Shown one piece after another: positions 54,163 through 64,000 of a stretch of 64,000 nt of DNA; positions within the stretch are counted from its first letter, which is position 1, and every line of letters begins with the position of its first letter. This stretch comes from Tigriopus japonicus. Lineage: Eukaryota > Arthropoda > Copepoda > Harpacticoida > Harpacticidae. A program made the translations under genes and the position numbers. The DNA lies in NCBI GenBank assembly GCA_010645155.1, contig JAAGOF010000041.1, forward strand, positions 532,272 to 596,271, in the 5' to 3' direction. Under the pieces are notes generated by a model. The model ran no database searches and was not told where the DNA came from. It saw only the letters and a list, made by a program, of their open reading frames with translations.

Positions 54163-54603
54163 ACCATTGACAGGGTTGCCAGGTGGCCGAATCCTCGGCC
54201 ACTTTTGCCAAAAGTGGCCGAATTTGAAACCCGGTGGCCGTAAAAAAAAGAGTTCTTTCGGCCACTTCCATAACAGCCATATCCATAACAGTTTAAAGTA
54301 AAGTATCTGGAAATGTTGGAATTAGGAATGTTATTTAGGAGGCTGGGGCAAATGTTAATTGAGGGAATTGAATTTGCTTTAATGTGAAACAAGTATTTTT
54401 TCAGACCTTTTTTCCCAATTTTTTGTGTTAAACTGAATGCTTGCATTTTTTCAGAAAAAAATTGACAGATCGATATTTTAGTTATAGGCGAAAATGCCAT
54501 TTTCAATAAGAAATTGTATGTCATTTTGTGGCCGAAAGTGGCCGAATTTCAAAGCAAAAGTGGCCGAGAGGCTTCCCTAGAACCTGGCAACCCTGACCAT
54601 TGA
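54163..54603. mobile_element. Non-autonomous hAT element with perfect 8-bp target duplication
   Basis: The element spans 54171-54595 (425 bp). The ends are inverted repeats CAGGGTTGCCAGGT, flanked by direct repeats ACCATTGA (54163-54170 and 54596-54603). Inside each end are GTGGCCGA / TCGGCCAC motifs repeated in both orientations, which look like transposase-binding sites. There is no transposase frame; the 134-codon minus frame inside shows no domain. Confidence 0.88.
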
Positions 54604-54916
54604 TATCAGTGTCCGAAGTTGTGAAGAACGAAAAAAGACACGAATCTGTCTCTCTCCCCTCCTTACCTTTCCTTTACGACAAGTCGCACCCACTTGACAC
54701 TTGACCCTGAATGGATGGATGGATGGGTCTGATGGGATATGGATCCGTCCGGTACGTCGCTTACGCACGCACGCAATAACACCGCCATGATCAGAACGGA
54801 CAAACCCAACCAGGAATCCCCGGAAGAGAAGATGATGCGGCGCCAGCAATCCGACCTCAGGTTTGTCGTCGTTGTTGTTGGGTGAACCGAAGAGGCTCGG
54901 TCAAGCCAGCGGGACA

Positions 54917-56727
54917 ATGCAACGTCGCGGTCAATCCCGAGAAGGCGTCCCCGCGCCAGCCTTGTCACGAATCGGTGAGGACGTGTCGCCTTTGGGGCAT
55001 CATCGACCGCCTTTTCACTTGGCCAGAGGACCACCGGAGGGTCAAGTTAATCCGGACGTCCACCTCAATGCGGCCCTTCGAGGCGACGGCATCAACCCCG
55101 ATCCCGGCATGCGCCCCATGGCTTTGTCGGTCATCCCGCCCCTGGGGGCTGGACGAGTGGGCGATGGCGTTGTTCAGGGGGGTGGGGACGTAGGCGGGCC
55201 CGACGTTCGACGAAGACGCAAAGGCGGACGCGACGGCGTTGCACCTTGGTTAGCGCGCGAAGCTCTTTCCGAAGATGTTTCGGATGCGGCCTATCTTTTT
55301 CGTCAGGCCTCGGTCATGGTTGATGACGAAGATGAGGCCCGCATTTGCAATATTCAAAAAGACGGTCACGTCTTAACTTATGCTCCGGATCATGACGCTC
55401 GAACCGGGATGGCCGGTCTTTACATCGCACCCAACCCCTTGGGCGATTTGAAATCGTATTTTGAGGTGGAAATCAAAGGCAAAAGTCCGCAAATGTCATG
55501 CATGATCACGGTGGGTCTGTGTGCGCGTAATTACCCTCTAGACATTCAACCGGGTTGGACCTCGGAATCCATCGCCATGTGCGTGGGCGATGGATTGTTG
55601 TACCGAGGCCGACCGCGCGGCACCTTGTACGGACCCCGATGTTACCCGGGGGATCGAATTGGCTGTGGAATTCGACGAAGCAATCAAGTGCCCAACAATT
55701 TTGTTCATGTCTATTTTACGGTAAATGGCAAGGAGTCAGTTCCCGCCGTGGGATTCCAGTTGCCACCAGGTGGGCTTCACCCCGTAGTGGGACTGCAGAA
55801 TGCCGGAGAACAGGTGCAACTTCACTGGGTCACGGGCGTTTCTCCTGAAGAAGACGTGATGCTCGTCGATGGCGGAGATGAAGAGGATTGGGTGCGGATG
55901 CACGATATTCGACTCACAACCGGTCAACTGCTAGAGTACGTTGGACGGGGAAAGTCCATGGTGGATGTTGGCATTGCTCAGGCTAAAACAGCCATTTCCA
56001 CCCGAAACCACTATTTTGAAATCGAGATAGTCGATCCGGGCACCCATTGCTATATTGCCATTGGTTTGGCGCACAAAGACTACCCCAAAAGCCGTCACCC
56101 TGGATGGAATAAAGGCTCCATCGCCTACCATGCGGATGATGGAAAAATATTTGCCGGCTGTGGCGTGGGTGCACCATTTGGCCCCAGGTGCCATAAAGGC
56201 GATGTGATGGGATGCGGGATCTTGTTTCCCAGAAACTACGTGTGCAAGAGTGACAGTGATGAGGAGCTTGAGCAACAGAGCGGTTGTAAGTTAGATGACC
56301 GACCTGATGGCGAACGGCGTCCCATGGGGGCAATCACTGAGGCGGTACCCTTGGGCATTCAGGACTATGCCAACTATTATTCGATTGCTGGCCTAGTGTG
56401 TGACTCCGGAGACGATGAGGAAGAAGACGAAGAAGATGATGAACGTTTGAACGACCAAGGACTCATTCAATCAGGCGTTCAAGTCGAGGTAGGTTAAGAC
56501 GTACACTCTGTTCATACTAAAAACATTTGCTATTAAGTACTACCCAAAACCCTCAAACCTTTGCCCCTAAAAAGCTATTTTTTTTACCCTAGATCTACTT
56601 CACCAGGAATGGAACGATAGTCGGGCGGAAAGCATTACGAATTCCCAAAGGTGGCTTTTTCCCAACAATTGGTATGATGAGCTCGAACGAGAAAGTTCGA
56701 GTGGATTTGAAACCATTGACGGGTTAA
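54917..56727 (+). CDS. SPRYD3: SPRYD3 (SPRY domain-containing protein 3), two exons
   Basis: Exon 1 is 54917-56488 and exon 2 is 56593-56727 (phase 0; donor GTCGAG|GTAGGT, acceptor TTTACCCTAG), 568 residues. Residues ~165-300 form one SPRY-like unit (YFEVEIKGKSPQMSCMITVG, GWTSESIAMCVGDG, GDRIGCGI). Residues ~325-450 form a second, closest to vertebrate SPRYD3 (LLEYVGRGKSMVDVGIAQAK, YFEIEIVDPGTHCYIAIGLA, YPKSRHPGWNKGSIAYHADD, GDVMGCGI). An acidic run precedes the C-terminal IYFTRNGTIVGR ... GGFFPTIGM ... KVRVDL, as in the vertebrate protein. The ~150-residue N-terminus is Gly/Arg/Pro-rich and not conserved. The ATG at 54917 is the first in frame. Alternatively an upstream ATG at 54787 joins in frame if a 49-base intron (54861-54909) is removed. 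The protein's function is not well known; SPRY units usually bind proteins. Confidence 0.92.
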
Positions 56728-56742
56728 TTGATATGTATTTGT

Positions 56743-56748
56743 AATAAA
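56743..56748 (+). terminator. SPRYD3 polyadenylation signal
   Basis: AATAAA 16 bases after the SPRYD3 stop codon, giving an unusually short 3' untranslated region. Confidence 0.6.
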
Positions 56749-56790
56749 ACGCATGTTACATTTAAAAGTTAATCTCTGTTTGTTTCGTAT

Positions 56791-56796
56791 TTTATT
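56791..56796 (-). terminator. Possible polyadenylation signal of the dynein gene
   Basis: AATAAA on the minus strand, about 395 bases past the dynein stop codon. With the SPRYD3 signal it places the two convergent transcript ends within tens of bases of each other. Confidence 0.4.
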
Positions 56797-57189
56797 ATTT
56801 CTGTATAACCAGTGTTTTTTAAGCACAGTGAATGATGATTTTTTAATTTTATTTCAAACTGAAAAGTAGATGCACACCCATTTTATAGTTTCTTTTCTCT
56901 GCCCCCTAAAGTTCTTCCATTCGGAAAAGGACAATGCTGCCTTTAAAATGTTGTCAAAACAAGGACTTCACGTGGACACAGCAATTCCGTACTTTTCCCA
57001 AAATTAAAGCTTTTCACAAAAAGGCCCATGACTAAACAAATGGACATAAAATGACCTTGGGCCCTTCACTTTGAAAAGTAAATTAAAACATTACCCAAAC
57101 TCGTACTTCGAAAGGGGGCTTTCACAACAAGTTAAGCCAGTCGTGTATTTCTAAGCAACGATTTCTACATCAATCCAAAAGCAGACGAC

Positions 57190-60100
57190 TCATAATGAGG
57201 GATGATACACGAGCAGTTGCACCGAGTTGCTTATTACATGATCATTTGAAATATGTGATTTCAGACGAAGGAGACAGATCACTTGGCCATCCACAATCAA
57301 AGGCATGGAACAAAAGCCTTCTTTCGGCCGATTATTATGATCATCACCACCACTGGCTCGCAGCGCTAAAAGCATTTCCGGTGGATGTTGAATGCTTCCG
57401 TTTGTGGTTGAAGGCTCCAAAGCCTCGATATGGTGCCTGAAAGACAAGCTGCTTACTAATGTTGAAGAGGTGCCTGAATTTTGTGTCATTTACCCTTGTC
57501 TTGATAGTTGAGCACCAACTAAAAGTAGGCCGGAAAAAGTAGCGGTCTCTATTTCCAACTCATCTTGACAACAAGTTTTATCCTTGAAGTGAAGGTCTGC
57601 CGAGATTAAAGAGCTGGGTTGAATGTACCCCAATTGTCTTCGGCAGCAATTCAATATAAATCCAGGGCAAATCACTAAATCTAAAGGAATGCTTAAGGAA
57701 CACGAAATCGTGGTGTCATTTTGAGCCTGGAAAGCATAAAAGTCACAAGTTTACAAAGTATCATGTTAGAATGCGCGTACCTAACAATCTAATATGCACA
57801 ATGTCAATTACTTACAAGCAAAAACTTGACTAAGGATTCAAGCTCATCTTTGGATCGACCCAACATATTTTGAGACTTGAACATTTCTATTACCGCGGCA
57901 TGTTCCATAATTTGCCAAGGGACTTGCAATCCAGTCTCCAATTGATTTTTCTTTGAATGCACCAAATTTTGAATTGTTTGCATTCCACTTCCATTGTTTC
58001 TCATTTTCGGTTTAACTGATGAAAATGTTAAGGTGTCAGATTGGGCACCACATTGGGAGGTGCGAGTTATTCGGCTTATACTTTTCCAGAATTTTCTCCC
58101 CTGCCAATAATTTCGCTCATTGGCATATCCCGGGTCCAAATGGAAGGCATTATCTTCCACTTTTAAGGGCAGTCCCTAAAAGCAAGAGAAATCCCCACAC
58201 ATTTCATTCAGAAGAGGAGCTTGGATAAAGTTGCTACACTAAAGTGGTGACGTTCTTGGTCAATTTCTAGATCTTTGGTACCAAAATTGCAACTCATATT
58301 TAATTTAAATATTTTGAAAAGATATGGAGGAGCATTTTTGAACTATTTGGTAGTTGTATCATCTTAACTTAAAAACTCAAGGTAATGTAAAAAAATGCTT
58401 TCCATAATTCATATCGATACGATTTATTTGAAGTTCCTCAAAATAGTTGTTATTCCAACATATGAGGGATTTGTAACCTATTGTAGGTTGACTTGTTAGG
58501 CACAAAATAAGGCAGACCACAAGGACCCTCGTCTTTTTACTGGGTATTGTTTTCGTTTTTTAGACTGATTGCAGAATTTCGGATATTACTAATTACTAAC
58601 TATTTTCAATTTAAAAAAGGCTTGTCTCTTCCAACTTAATCTTGGTCCTGTAAACTTTGATAGAAAGCTCTGGTTTGTTAGCGTAAGTATGAATCACAGG
58701 TCGAGCCATAGACCACTGTTACTAGTATGTAGCGAGGTCTATGGTCGAGTCATTGACCACGATATCTTCTACCGGGCGTTTCAGAAGAAAGGGAACACCT
58801 AATAATATCGTCTATAACTTTTGATTGAAACCAAATATAAACCTCCCTTTCATTGGACATGATTAGCCAAACACTTGGCTTGAAGAGTCAGAAAAAGCAA
58901 TTTCACCCAAGTTCAATATTTAAGCGACGACGATTTTCCCGTGAATTTGAAAACATTTTGAAATTCTTCCCATTTTTGAAAACAAAGTATTCGTGACTGC
59001 GATTTTTCTCCCCTCTGAAATTTGGCTAAAATTGAAAATAAGGTGACATGAAGTTAATAAAACCTTTTGTATCTTAAGAATCGTTATCTGCCACGTCTTT
59101 TTGAGCTTCTTACATGTTTTATGAGATGAACCATTTCCAAGTTGCGGACATGGTTTCCTTTTGCGTTTCTTGTAAATCACCCGGTAGTTTGCGATGACAG
59201 CTTACTTTTGTCATCTTTGCTCACATCCACGACAATGTGTTTAATTTTACAGGAGTTGCTCTTTACATCATCAAAAACTTGTCTACCAATTTTCAGCTCA
59301 TTCGAACGACGGAGTCAAACGTTATACGTCTTTGAAATTCAGATCAAGTGAACTCGTTCTACCTCTTGTTGCAAAATCTTGTTCAATCTTGACTCCGTAC
59401 TTCGATAGAGCTCAACATTGGTAGACAAATTCCTTGTTACATAAAGCACAGCTCTTGTAAAATAGAACACATTCTCTTGAATGGGAGCAAAGATAATAAA
59501 TTTGAAGCTACCATCTCAGTATAGTAATACAAGGATGGCTCAAGCCAGGATTACTTTCAAAATACACACTGGGTCCGATTAGTGCAATGAAAATTAAACG
59601 GAACAATATATTTGTTGCAAAAACCTCACAATTTAGTACAATGATCGGACCCAGTGTGTATTTTTGAAATTCGTCCTGACGTACAGTGGTCCCTGAGTAA
59701 TACCGTGGTCCCTGGCTGAGCATATTCAAGAACGTTTTTTGTGACAATTCTCTCGAGTCAGCTCAGCAATCCTTGGCTCTGCAGCTTACATTCCGAGACG
59801 AAACTGAACCATCGTTGATTGATTCCTGGGCTAGTTCTTCATATTTTACGAACACTCGCATAAAGAGCTTTCATTTTGCCTCAGAATTCGACGAGTTACC
59901 TTGATAAAATTGGCAAAATCACTAGGTTTGGCGCAGTTAGGCATAACCAAGTCCGTATCTTTGCACATAGTCATGGGATAACGACTTATTTTCATGGTGT
60001 TTTCATTGATGCACTCTTCCAGATGGTGCATCAATAAGTTCTTCTCTTGTTTTTGTATTAGCTGGTTCGAATAAACGTACTTCCCCACAAGTTGAGTGTA

Positions 60101-62707
60101 TTCTTCAATGCTGAGCGCCTCATTGACTCGTTTCATTTTCTGAAAATGGCGTGAAACAAAAAAGAACATGTGGATTTCAATGAGGTATAAATATCAACCA
60201 TCATCCAACCTGATAAATGTCAAATGCGATAGCAATGTCTTTGTCGTTGAATCGCACCACTTTGCTGAACCCTGCTTTTGATCCATACTCTGATCGTCTT
60301 GTAAGAAGTTCTTGAAACGTCGAGAGCCCAAAGATGATAAGCCATTCATTCTTGTTCATTTGCGGCGATGCGGCCAGTTTTTCAGCCATGGTCGTAAATG
60401 TGCTAAGCAGTCTGCCTTTAAGACTCAATTCGCTTTCGCAGGATATTTTCTCGGCCATTTCAAGAAGCCTAGGACATACCTGTAATCCAACGATAGGGTA
60501 ATATATCGGGAACTAGAGGAGAAATTCTGGTACCGTATGCACAAAAGGAAGACACTCTTTTTTTTCTTTTGAAGGAGGGAAAGTACATTTGCAATGACAA
60601 GAAATACCTTGATTTTTTCGCTTCTTTTTGCTTAGTTCCTAAAATGTCCAGAACAGAAGAGTAACAGAAGAAGAAGCAAAATTATGTCTTTTTCTGAGAT
60701 ATTCAACCATCGCATTTTGTTTTTATTCCTTTTCAGAAAAAAAATATCTTCATTTTTTTCGATTTATGTTTAACATTTAAAATTTCTTTTGCACCCTTAA
60801 AGACAAATCAAAAGTTTGCGGGTCATAGAAGTGCAATAAAACTAAATGTCACCTTTTTGTTATCCATCTTAGTGATTGTGACCCATAGCACCACATTCGG
60901 ATGAAGACATGCTTTTTCCCAATAGTTGTTTATTGTAATGTCCGACGCGTTTTCCATTACCAATATGATTGATTGGTGTTTTTCGTGGCTCGAGTGAAGA
61001 TCTAGGAGTGTTTGGATCTAAGAGAGTAATGACTTACACAAAAGTGTTTGGGAGCAATTTGCCACTAAAACTCATAGCTTTTATTACCTGTGATTCAGAG
61101 CTGACGTAATATTTGTTGCCCCGTGGTACTTTGGATTCTGTCTCCAAAAGCTCAAAATTAGCCAAGCTGTTCGAAGATGTGGAGTCCGAAAAAAAGACGA
61201 CGGGCTTAACAGGCTTAAGATCGGAGAGCACCTTTCTTAGGTCTAAGGGCTTGACTTGCAAAAACATGTAGCCCACAATGTCGTTTACGAAGCTCTCTGC
61301 TAGTTCCAAGATCTTGTCCGGTCTTAGAGACCCAATGATTAGCAATCGGTGGAATTTGTTTAATCGCGAATACCAAGGCTCAGGGAGGGGAAGATTGTCT
61401 GGCTCTTTGGCATCGATTATGAGCTTCCATGGACTACCAGGTTGCTCAATATCCTGAGTGATTCCTGCGTGATGGTCACAGATGAGAATTTAGCAATTTC
61501 AAAATTAGTTTTCAGAATTTTTCATTTAATCAACAACTAACCTTTGACTTGCTCGATGGTCTCCTCGTAGAACTGAAGGAACGATTTGAGCTTCTTGCCC
61601 TGAAGGCCATGTTCCAACTTGACCTGATCTTGAATGGTGTTCCAAAAATGAGCGAATAACTCCATCTCTCTCCAAGTCAGGGAACCTTCTTCCATGAGCA
61701 TGTGACAAGCAATGAAAAATGCCAAAACTAATCGATGCTCCGACGAAATCGCAAAAGAGGCTCGTAAAAAGACACTGAAGGTCAAGTGATCCCGTATAAA
61801 AGAGAGGCGTCTTTTGGGGTTGGTTGACTTATTGCTACTGACAATCGACTGTGACAAAATGTCCAAAAGCCAAGATTTACCATAAACATAACTCGTGTTC
61901 AGACAACAAAGCCTAGAAATTGCCTCAAAAAGTGTCAAAACTCTTTGGGCCAACGGATTGAGAGGTTGGATCGCTTGTTCACACTCTTCTCGAATTTCCT
62001 TTGCCTTCTGCAACTTGCCAAGTGAGACATGCATAACTTGGAACAGTCCCACTAATTTGGAGCACGAACTTGAGTCGTCCACAAGTTTGGAATCGACGCC
62101 CTCTAGTTCGTTAAATATTTCTCTTCTGTAGCTCGTGCAATCCCACTCCGACTCGAAAAATTGGAATTCATTTTTCAAGATTTTTTCTTGCAACTCTTTG
62201 CTTTCCTTGGCCACAATAGCGCCGAGGAAATGCCTTTGCAACGATGTGCGCGTCAATGAGAAGTTTATATATTGGCAGGTATTCTGAAGCACGCTGTTAA
62301 GTTTTACCGGTGAAAATTGTGCTCGAAGAGGACAAATCAGATACAAGCGGAAATCTGCATGAACGGTCTGAGGCTGATCAAACAACTTGATTTTTGACGG
62401 CTCATTTCCTGCTTTACGGAAACAAAATATATGATTGCATTGGTCTTTCTAATGCTTTTGATTGACTAAGTACTCACTGGCGCTGGGTGTATTTTCCTTT
62501 AAGCGAATAACATCCTCCAACATTGAGTCAGGCGAATTCACATCCAAAACAATTAGAGGTCTTCCAAATTTGACCGCTTGATGCAACGAGAAATAACTTT
62601 CTTGGACCAAAGCAGCATGACTTCGAACAATGGGTTCGTTTTGGTTCATGGAATGTGCGCGAATCCAGTTGAAACAAGTCTCATGCGGATCTTCAATCCA
62701 ACTCCAC
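57190..62707 (-). CDS. DYNC2H1: Divergent dynein heavy chain, C-terminal nine exons (dynein-2/DYNC2H1-like)
   Basis: Exons 62707-62478, 62408-61542, 61464-61088, 61017-60853, 60479-60210, 60139-59900, 58175-57816, 57726-57494 and 57436-57190 (stop) join in phase, about 996 residues. Order follows the dynein motor from AAA5 to the C-terminus: IEDPHETCFNWI, AVKFGRPLIV, FRLYLICP, INFSLTRTSLQRHFLGAIVA (AAA5), then RLNKFHRLLIIGSLRPDK, FNDKDIAIAFDIYQ (AAA6), GLPLKVEDNAFHLD and SGLLLVGA near the end. AVKFGRPLI, PGFILNCCRRQ and SGLLLVGA resemble dynein-2 (DYNC2H1) more than axonemal or cytoplasmic dynein-1 chains. Dynein-2 drives retrograde intraflagellar transport. Divergence is extreme: the usual GQG block, YGG...DRR motif and a ~60-residue stretch before the C-terminal domain are altered or missing. 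The frame is open throughout. The N-terminal motor and tail lie beyond the window. Dynein family is confident; dynein-2 class is an inference. Confidence 0.8.
58176..59899 (-). other. Dynein intron between exons 6 and 7
   Basis: 1.7 kb, AT-rich. Holds a small inverted-repeat element (59555-59669) and a weaker hairpin (CCATAGACC / GGTCTATGG, about 58705-58750). No exon seen. Confidence 0.6.
59555..59669. mobile_element. Short inverted-repeat element (MITE-like)
   Basis: 115 bases with ~25-base inverted arms sharing TACACACTGGGTCCGAT; the left and right arms differ by one inserted T. It resembles a Tc1/mariner-type MITE, but the target duplication is not clear. Confidence 0.5.
60853..61017 (-). 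CDS. DYNC2H1: Dynein exon for the AAA6 segment (hidden, 55 codons)
   Basis: Acceptor TCTCTTAG, donor AAAAAG|GTGACA, phase 0 on both sides. Translation starts IQTLLDLHSSHEKHQSIILV and continues NNYWEKACLHPNVVLWVTIT. It sits exactly where dynein chains have the GQGQ...A...GxWVxLxNxHL stretch; the Trp and flanking hydrophobics are kept, GQG is not. It links the exon ending SSESQ to the one starting VCPRLLEM. Confidence 0.65.
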
Positions 62708-64000
62708 CTATGAGAGGGAGTTTCTTTCAATCATTTTTTGTCATCTACGCAGAAGCCACGTACAGTTGAGGAGAATGTGAAGTCAATGAATGGCCTGCCA
62801 CTCTGATAGTAGATAACATTAATATGGACTATTGGGGTGTCAATTTTTTGTCAGAATCATTTACAGCACAACACATTGATATTCTAGACAAAAAAAAATC
62901 GCATTTGATTATTAACCACATTGGTCAAATGGCTTCTTATGTGTGAATGGAAATACCTAATCACATCATGACATTTTTAACCCCGGAAATCATAAGAACA
63001 AAATCTTGTGGTTTTATACCATTTAGGAATTTAACACAAGAAAGTCATGACCATAAAAACTCAGTAGAATAGCAAATTTTTTAGCCACTCCAATTTTTTA
63101 TTGTCTAAGCGAATTCCTAGTAAAGGTTTTAATCTGCACCTCATTTTTTTTGTGGGTATTCGCTTAAGATTCGAAAATTTGGAATGACAACAATCCTTTA
63201 TAGCTTACATATGATCGTTAGAATGTTTTTGAAATTATTTAAATCTCCAAATTGACCGTACACCATTGGTACAAAAATTGATTAGAATTTAAAAACGTCA
63301 ACAGACGAAATTTTCCATCTGATGTACTCTGGCTGCCCGCATGTAGGAATCCATGGCGCATGTCGGGCGTCGTCAACGACAATCGACGTTCATAGATTTC
63401 AGCGTGGCTTTGCTTGCCGATCTCTACGGAGCATCTCTAAATTCTGGAACGTAGTGGGGTGTTATGCAGGGCCTGATGCAGATTTCCTTTGCAAAATATT
63501 GAAATGAAACATGGATTTACAAATTACGGCCTTCCTCTCACTAGTAAATGTTACAGTTCTATATAGACAGAAATGTCACTCCAGTTAGGTCAGTGGAGAT
63601 TTGTTTTGAGCTCATTTCAGCAGTCCAGCAACAAGGGTGCCAGGTGACTTGATTCTTTATGCATTGCTCTTGTTCGAGCATGGCAGTTGAGAGGGCAATT
63701 CCGCCACTGACTCCCTGAAATTGCAAATTCTAGTTTTGAATCACGTAACTACCTGTGCTCAATGTCAAATCCCATCACACACACAGTGCAAGCTTGTTGA
63801 ATCACGAACAATTTGGGAGTAACAGTTCTGTGTATATAGAACTGTAGTACATGTAACTTCCAAGCTGGTTCAACTTTAAGTGAAATGATAAGTACAACAA
63901 TGCAGACAACATTTCCTAGACATTATCTTCAAGTCAATTACAGCAATTACTAGTGACGTCATCATTTTTGGCGGTAAAAAAGTTCGGAAAACCTGTGTTT
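62708..64000. other. Dynein 5' intron or upstream region
   Basis: The acceptor at 62709-62708 (minus) shows that coding sequence continues upstream, but no earlier dynein exon is recognisable before the window edge. The sequence is AT-rich apart from 63.3-63.5 kb, listed separately. Confidence 0.5.
63322..63507 (+). pseudogene. Possible PIF/Harbinger transposase fragment
   Basis: A short GC-richer open frame. RGFACRSLRSISKFWNVVGC followed by YAGPDADFL has the spacing of the Harbinger segment KGFHS...KFxNVVxxxPGSxxDxFI. The usual PGS is replaced by AGP and the rest of the DDE domain is absent. Weak, by-eye similarity only. Confidence 0.22.

Noticed and set aside
54663..55034. 123-codon minus-strand frame over the SPRYD3 start
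   Set aside because: Antisense of a GC-rich coding start; no domain.

Overview
This is animal nuclear DNA. Coding regions are split into short exons with GT-AG introns and there are no operons. The protein families (AGFG/drongo ArfGAP, FNDC3, SPRYD3, a dynein-2-like heavy chain) are metazoan. The compact introns of most genes, one very large intron and several small DNA-transposon relics fit an arthropod. A crustacean such as a copepod is my best guess, but the sequence alone does not prove it.

Layout: (1) 357-2193, minus strand: N-terminal half of an AGFG1/drongo-type ArfGAP, running off the left edge. (2) 2.2-5.2 kb: divergent intergenic region. (3) about 5.2-52.0 kb, plus strand: an FNDC3 gene (proline-rich N-terminus plus fibronectin III repeats) with eleven coding exons in consistent splice phase. 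A ~34 kb intron (7327-41335) separates the first coding exon from the rest. (4) 52.1-54.6 kb: a cluster of mobile DNA (long inverted-repeat element, 5'-truncated LINE reverse transcriptase, non-autonomous hAT element with perfect 8-bp target duplication). It lies where the last FNDC3 exons would be expected, and I cannot find those exons. (5) 54.9-56.7 kb, plus strand: a two-exon SPRYD3 gene. (6) 57.2-62.7 kb, minus strand: the last nine coding exons of a very divergent dynein heavy chain. It best resembles cytoplasmic dynein-2 (DYNC2H1), the retrograde intraflagellar-transport motor, and its 5' part lies off the right edge. SPRYD3 and the dynein converge tail to tail.

The genes do not form one pathway: AGFG acts in Arf/vesicle trafficking, FNDC3 is normally a membrane-anchored adhesion-type protein, SPRYD3 is poorly understood, and dynein-2 works in cilia. 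The large FNDC3 intron holds two transposon relics with 8-bp target duplications (one carrying a nested pogo-like element), two tracts of decayed coding-like sequence, and a TATA-box/donor pair that could be an internal promoter and first exon. I found no RNA genes, CRISPR arrays or bacterial features. The most interesting points are the eroded dynein-2-like tail, the missing FNDC3 C-terminus at a transposon cluster, and an acidic insertion splitting one FNDC3 fibronectin domain.
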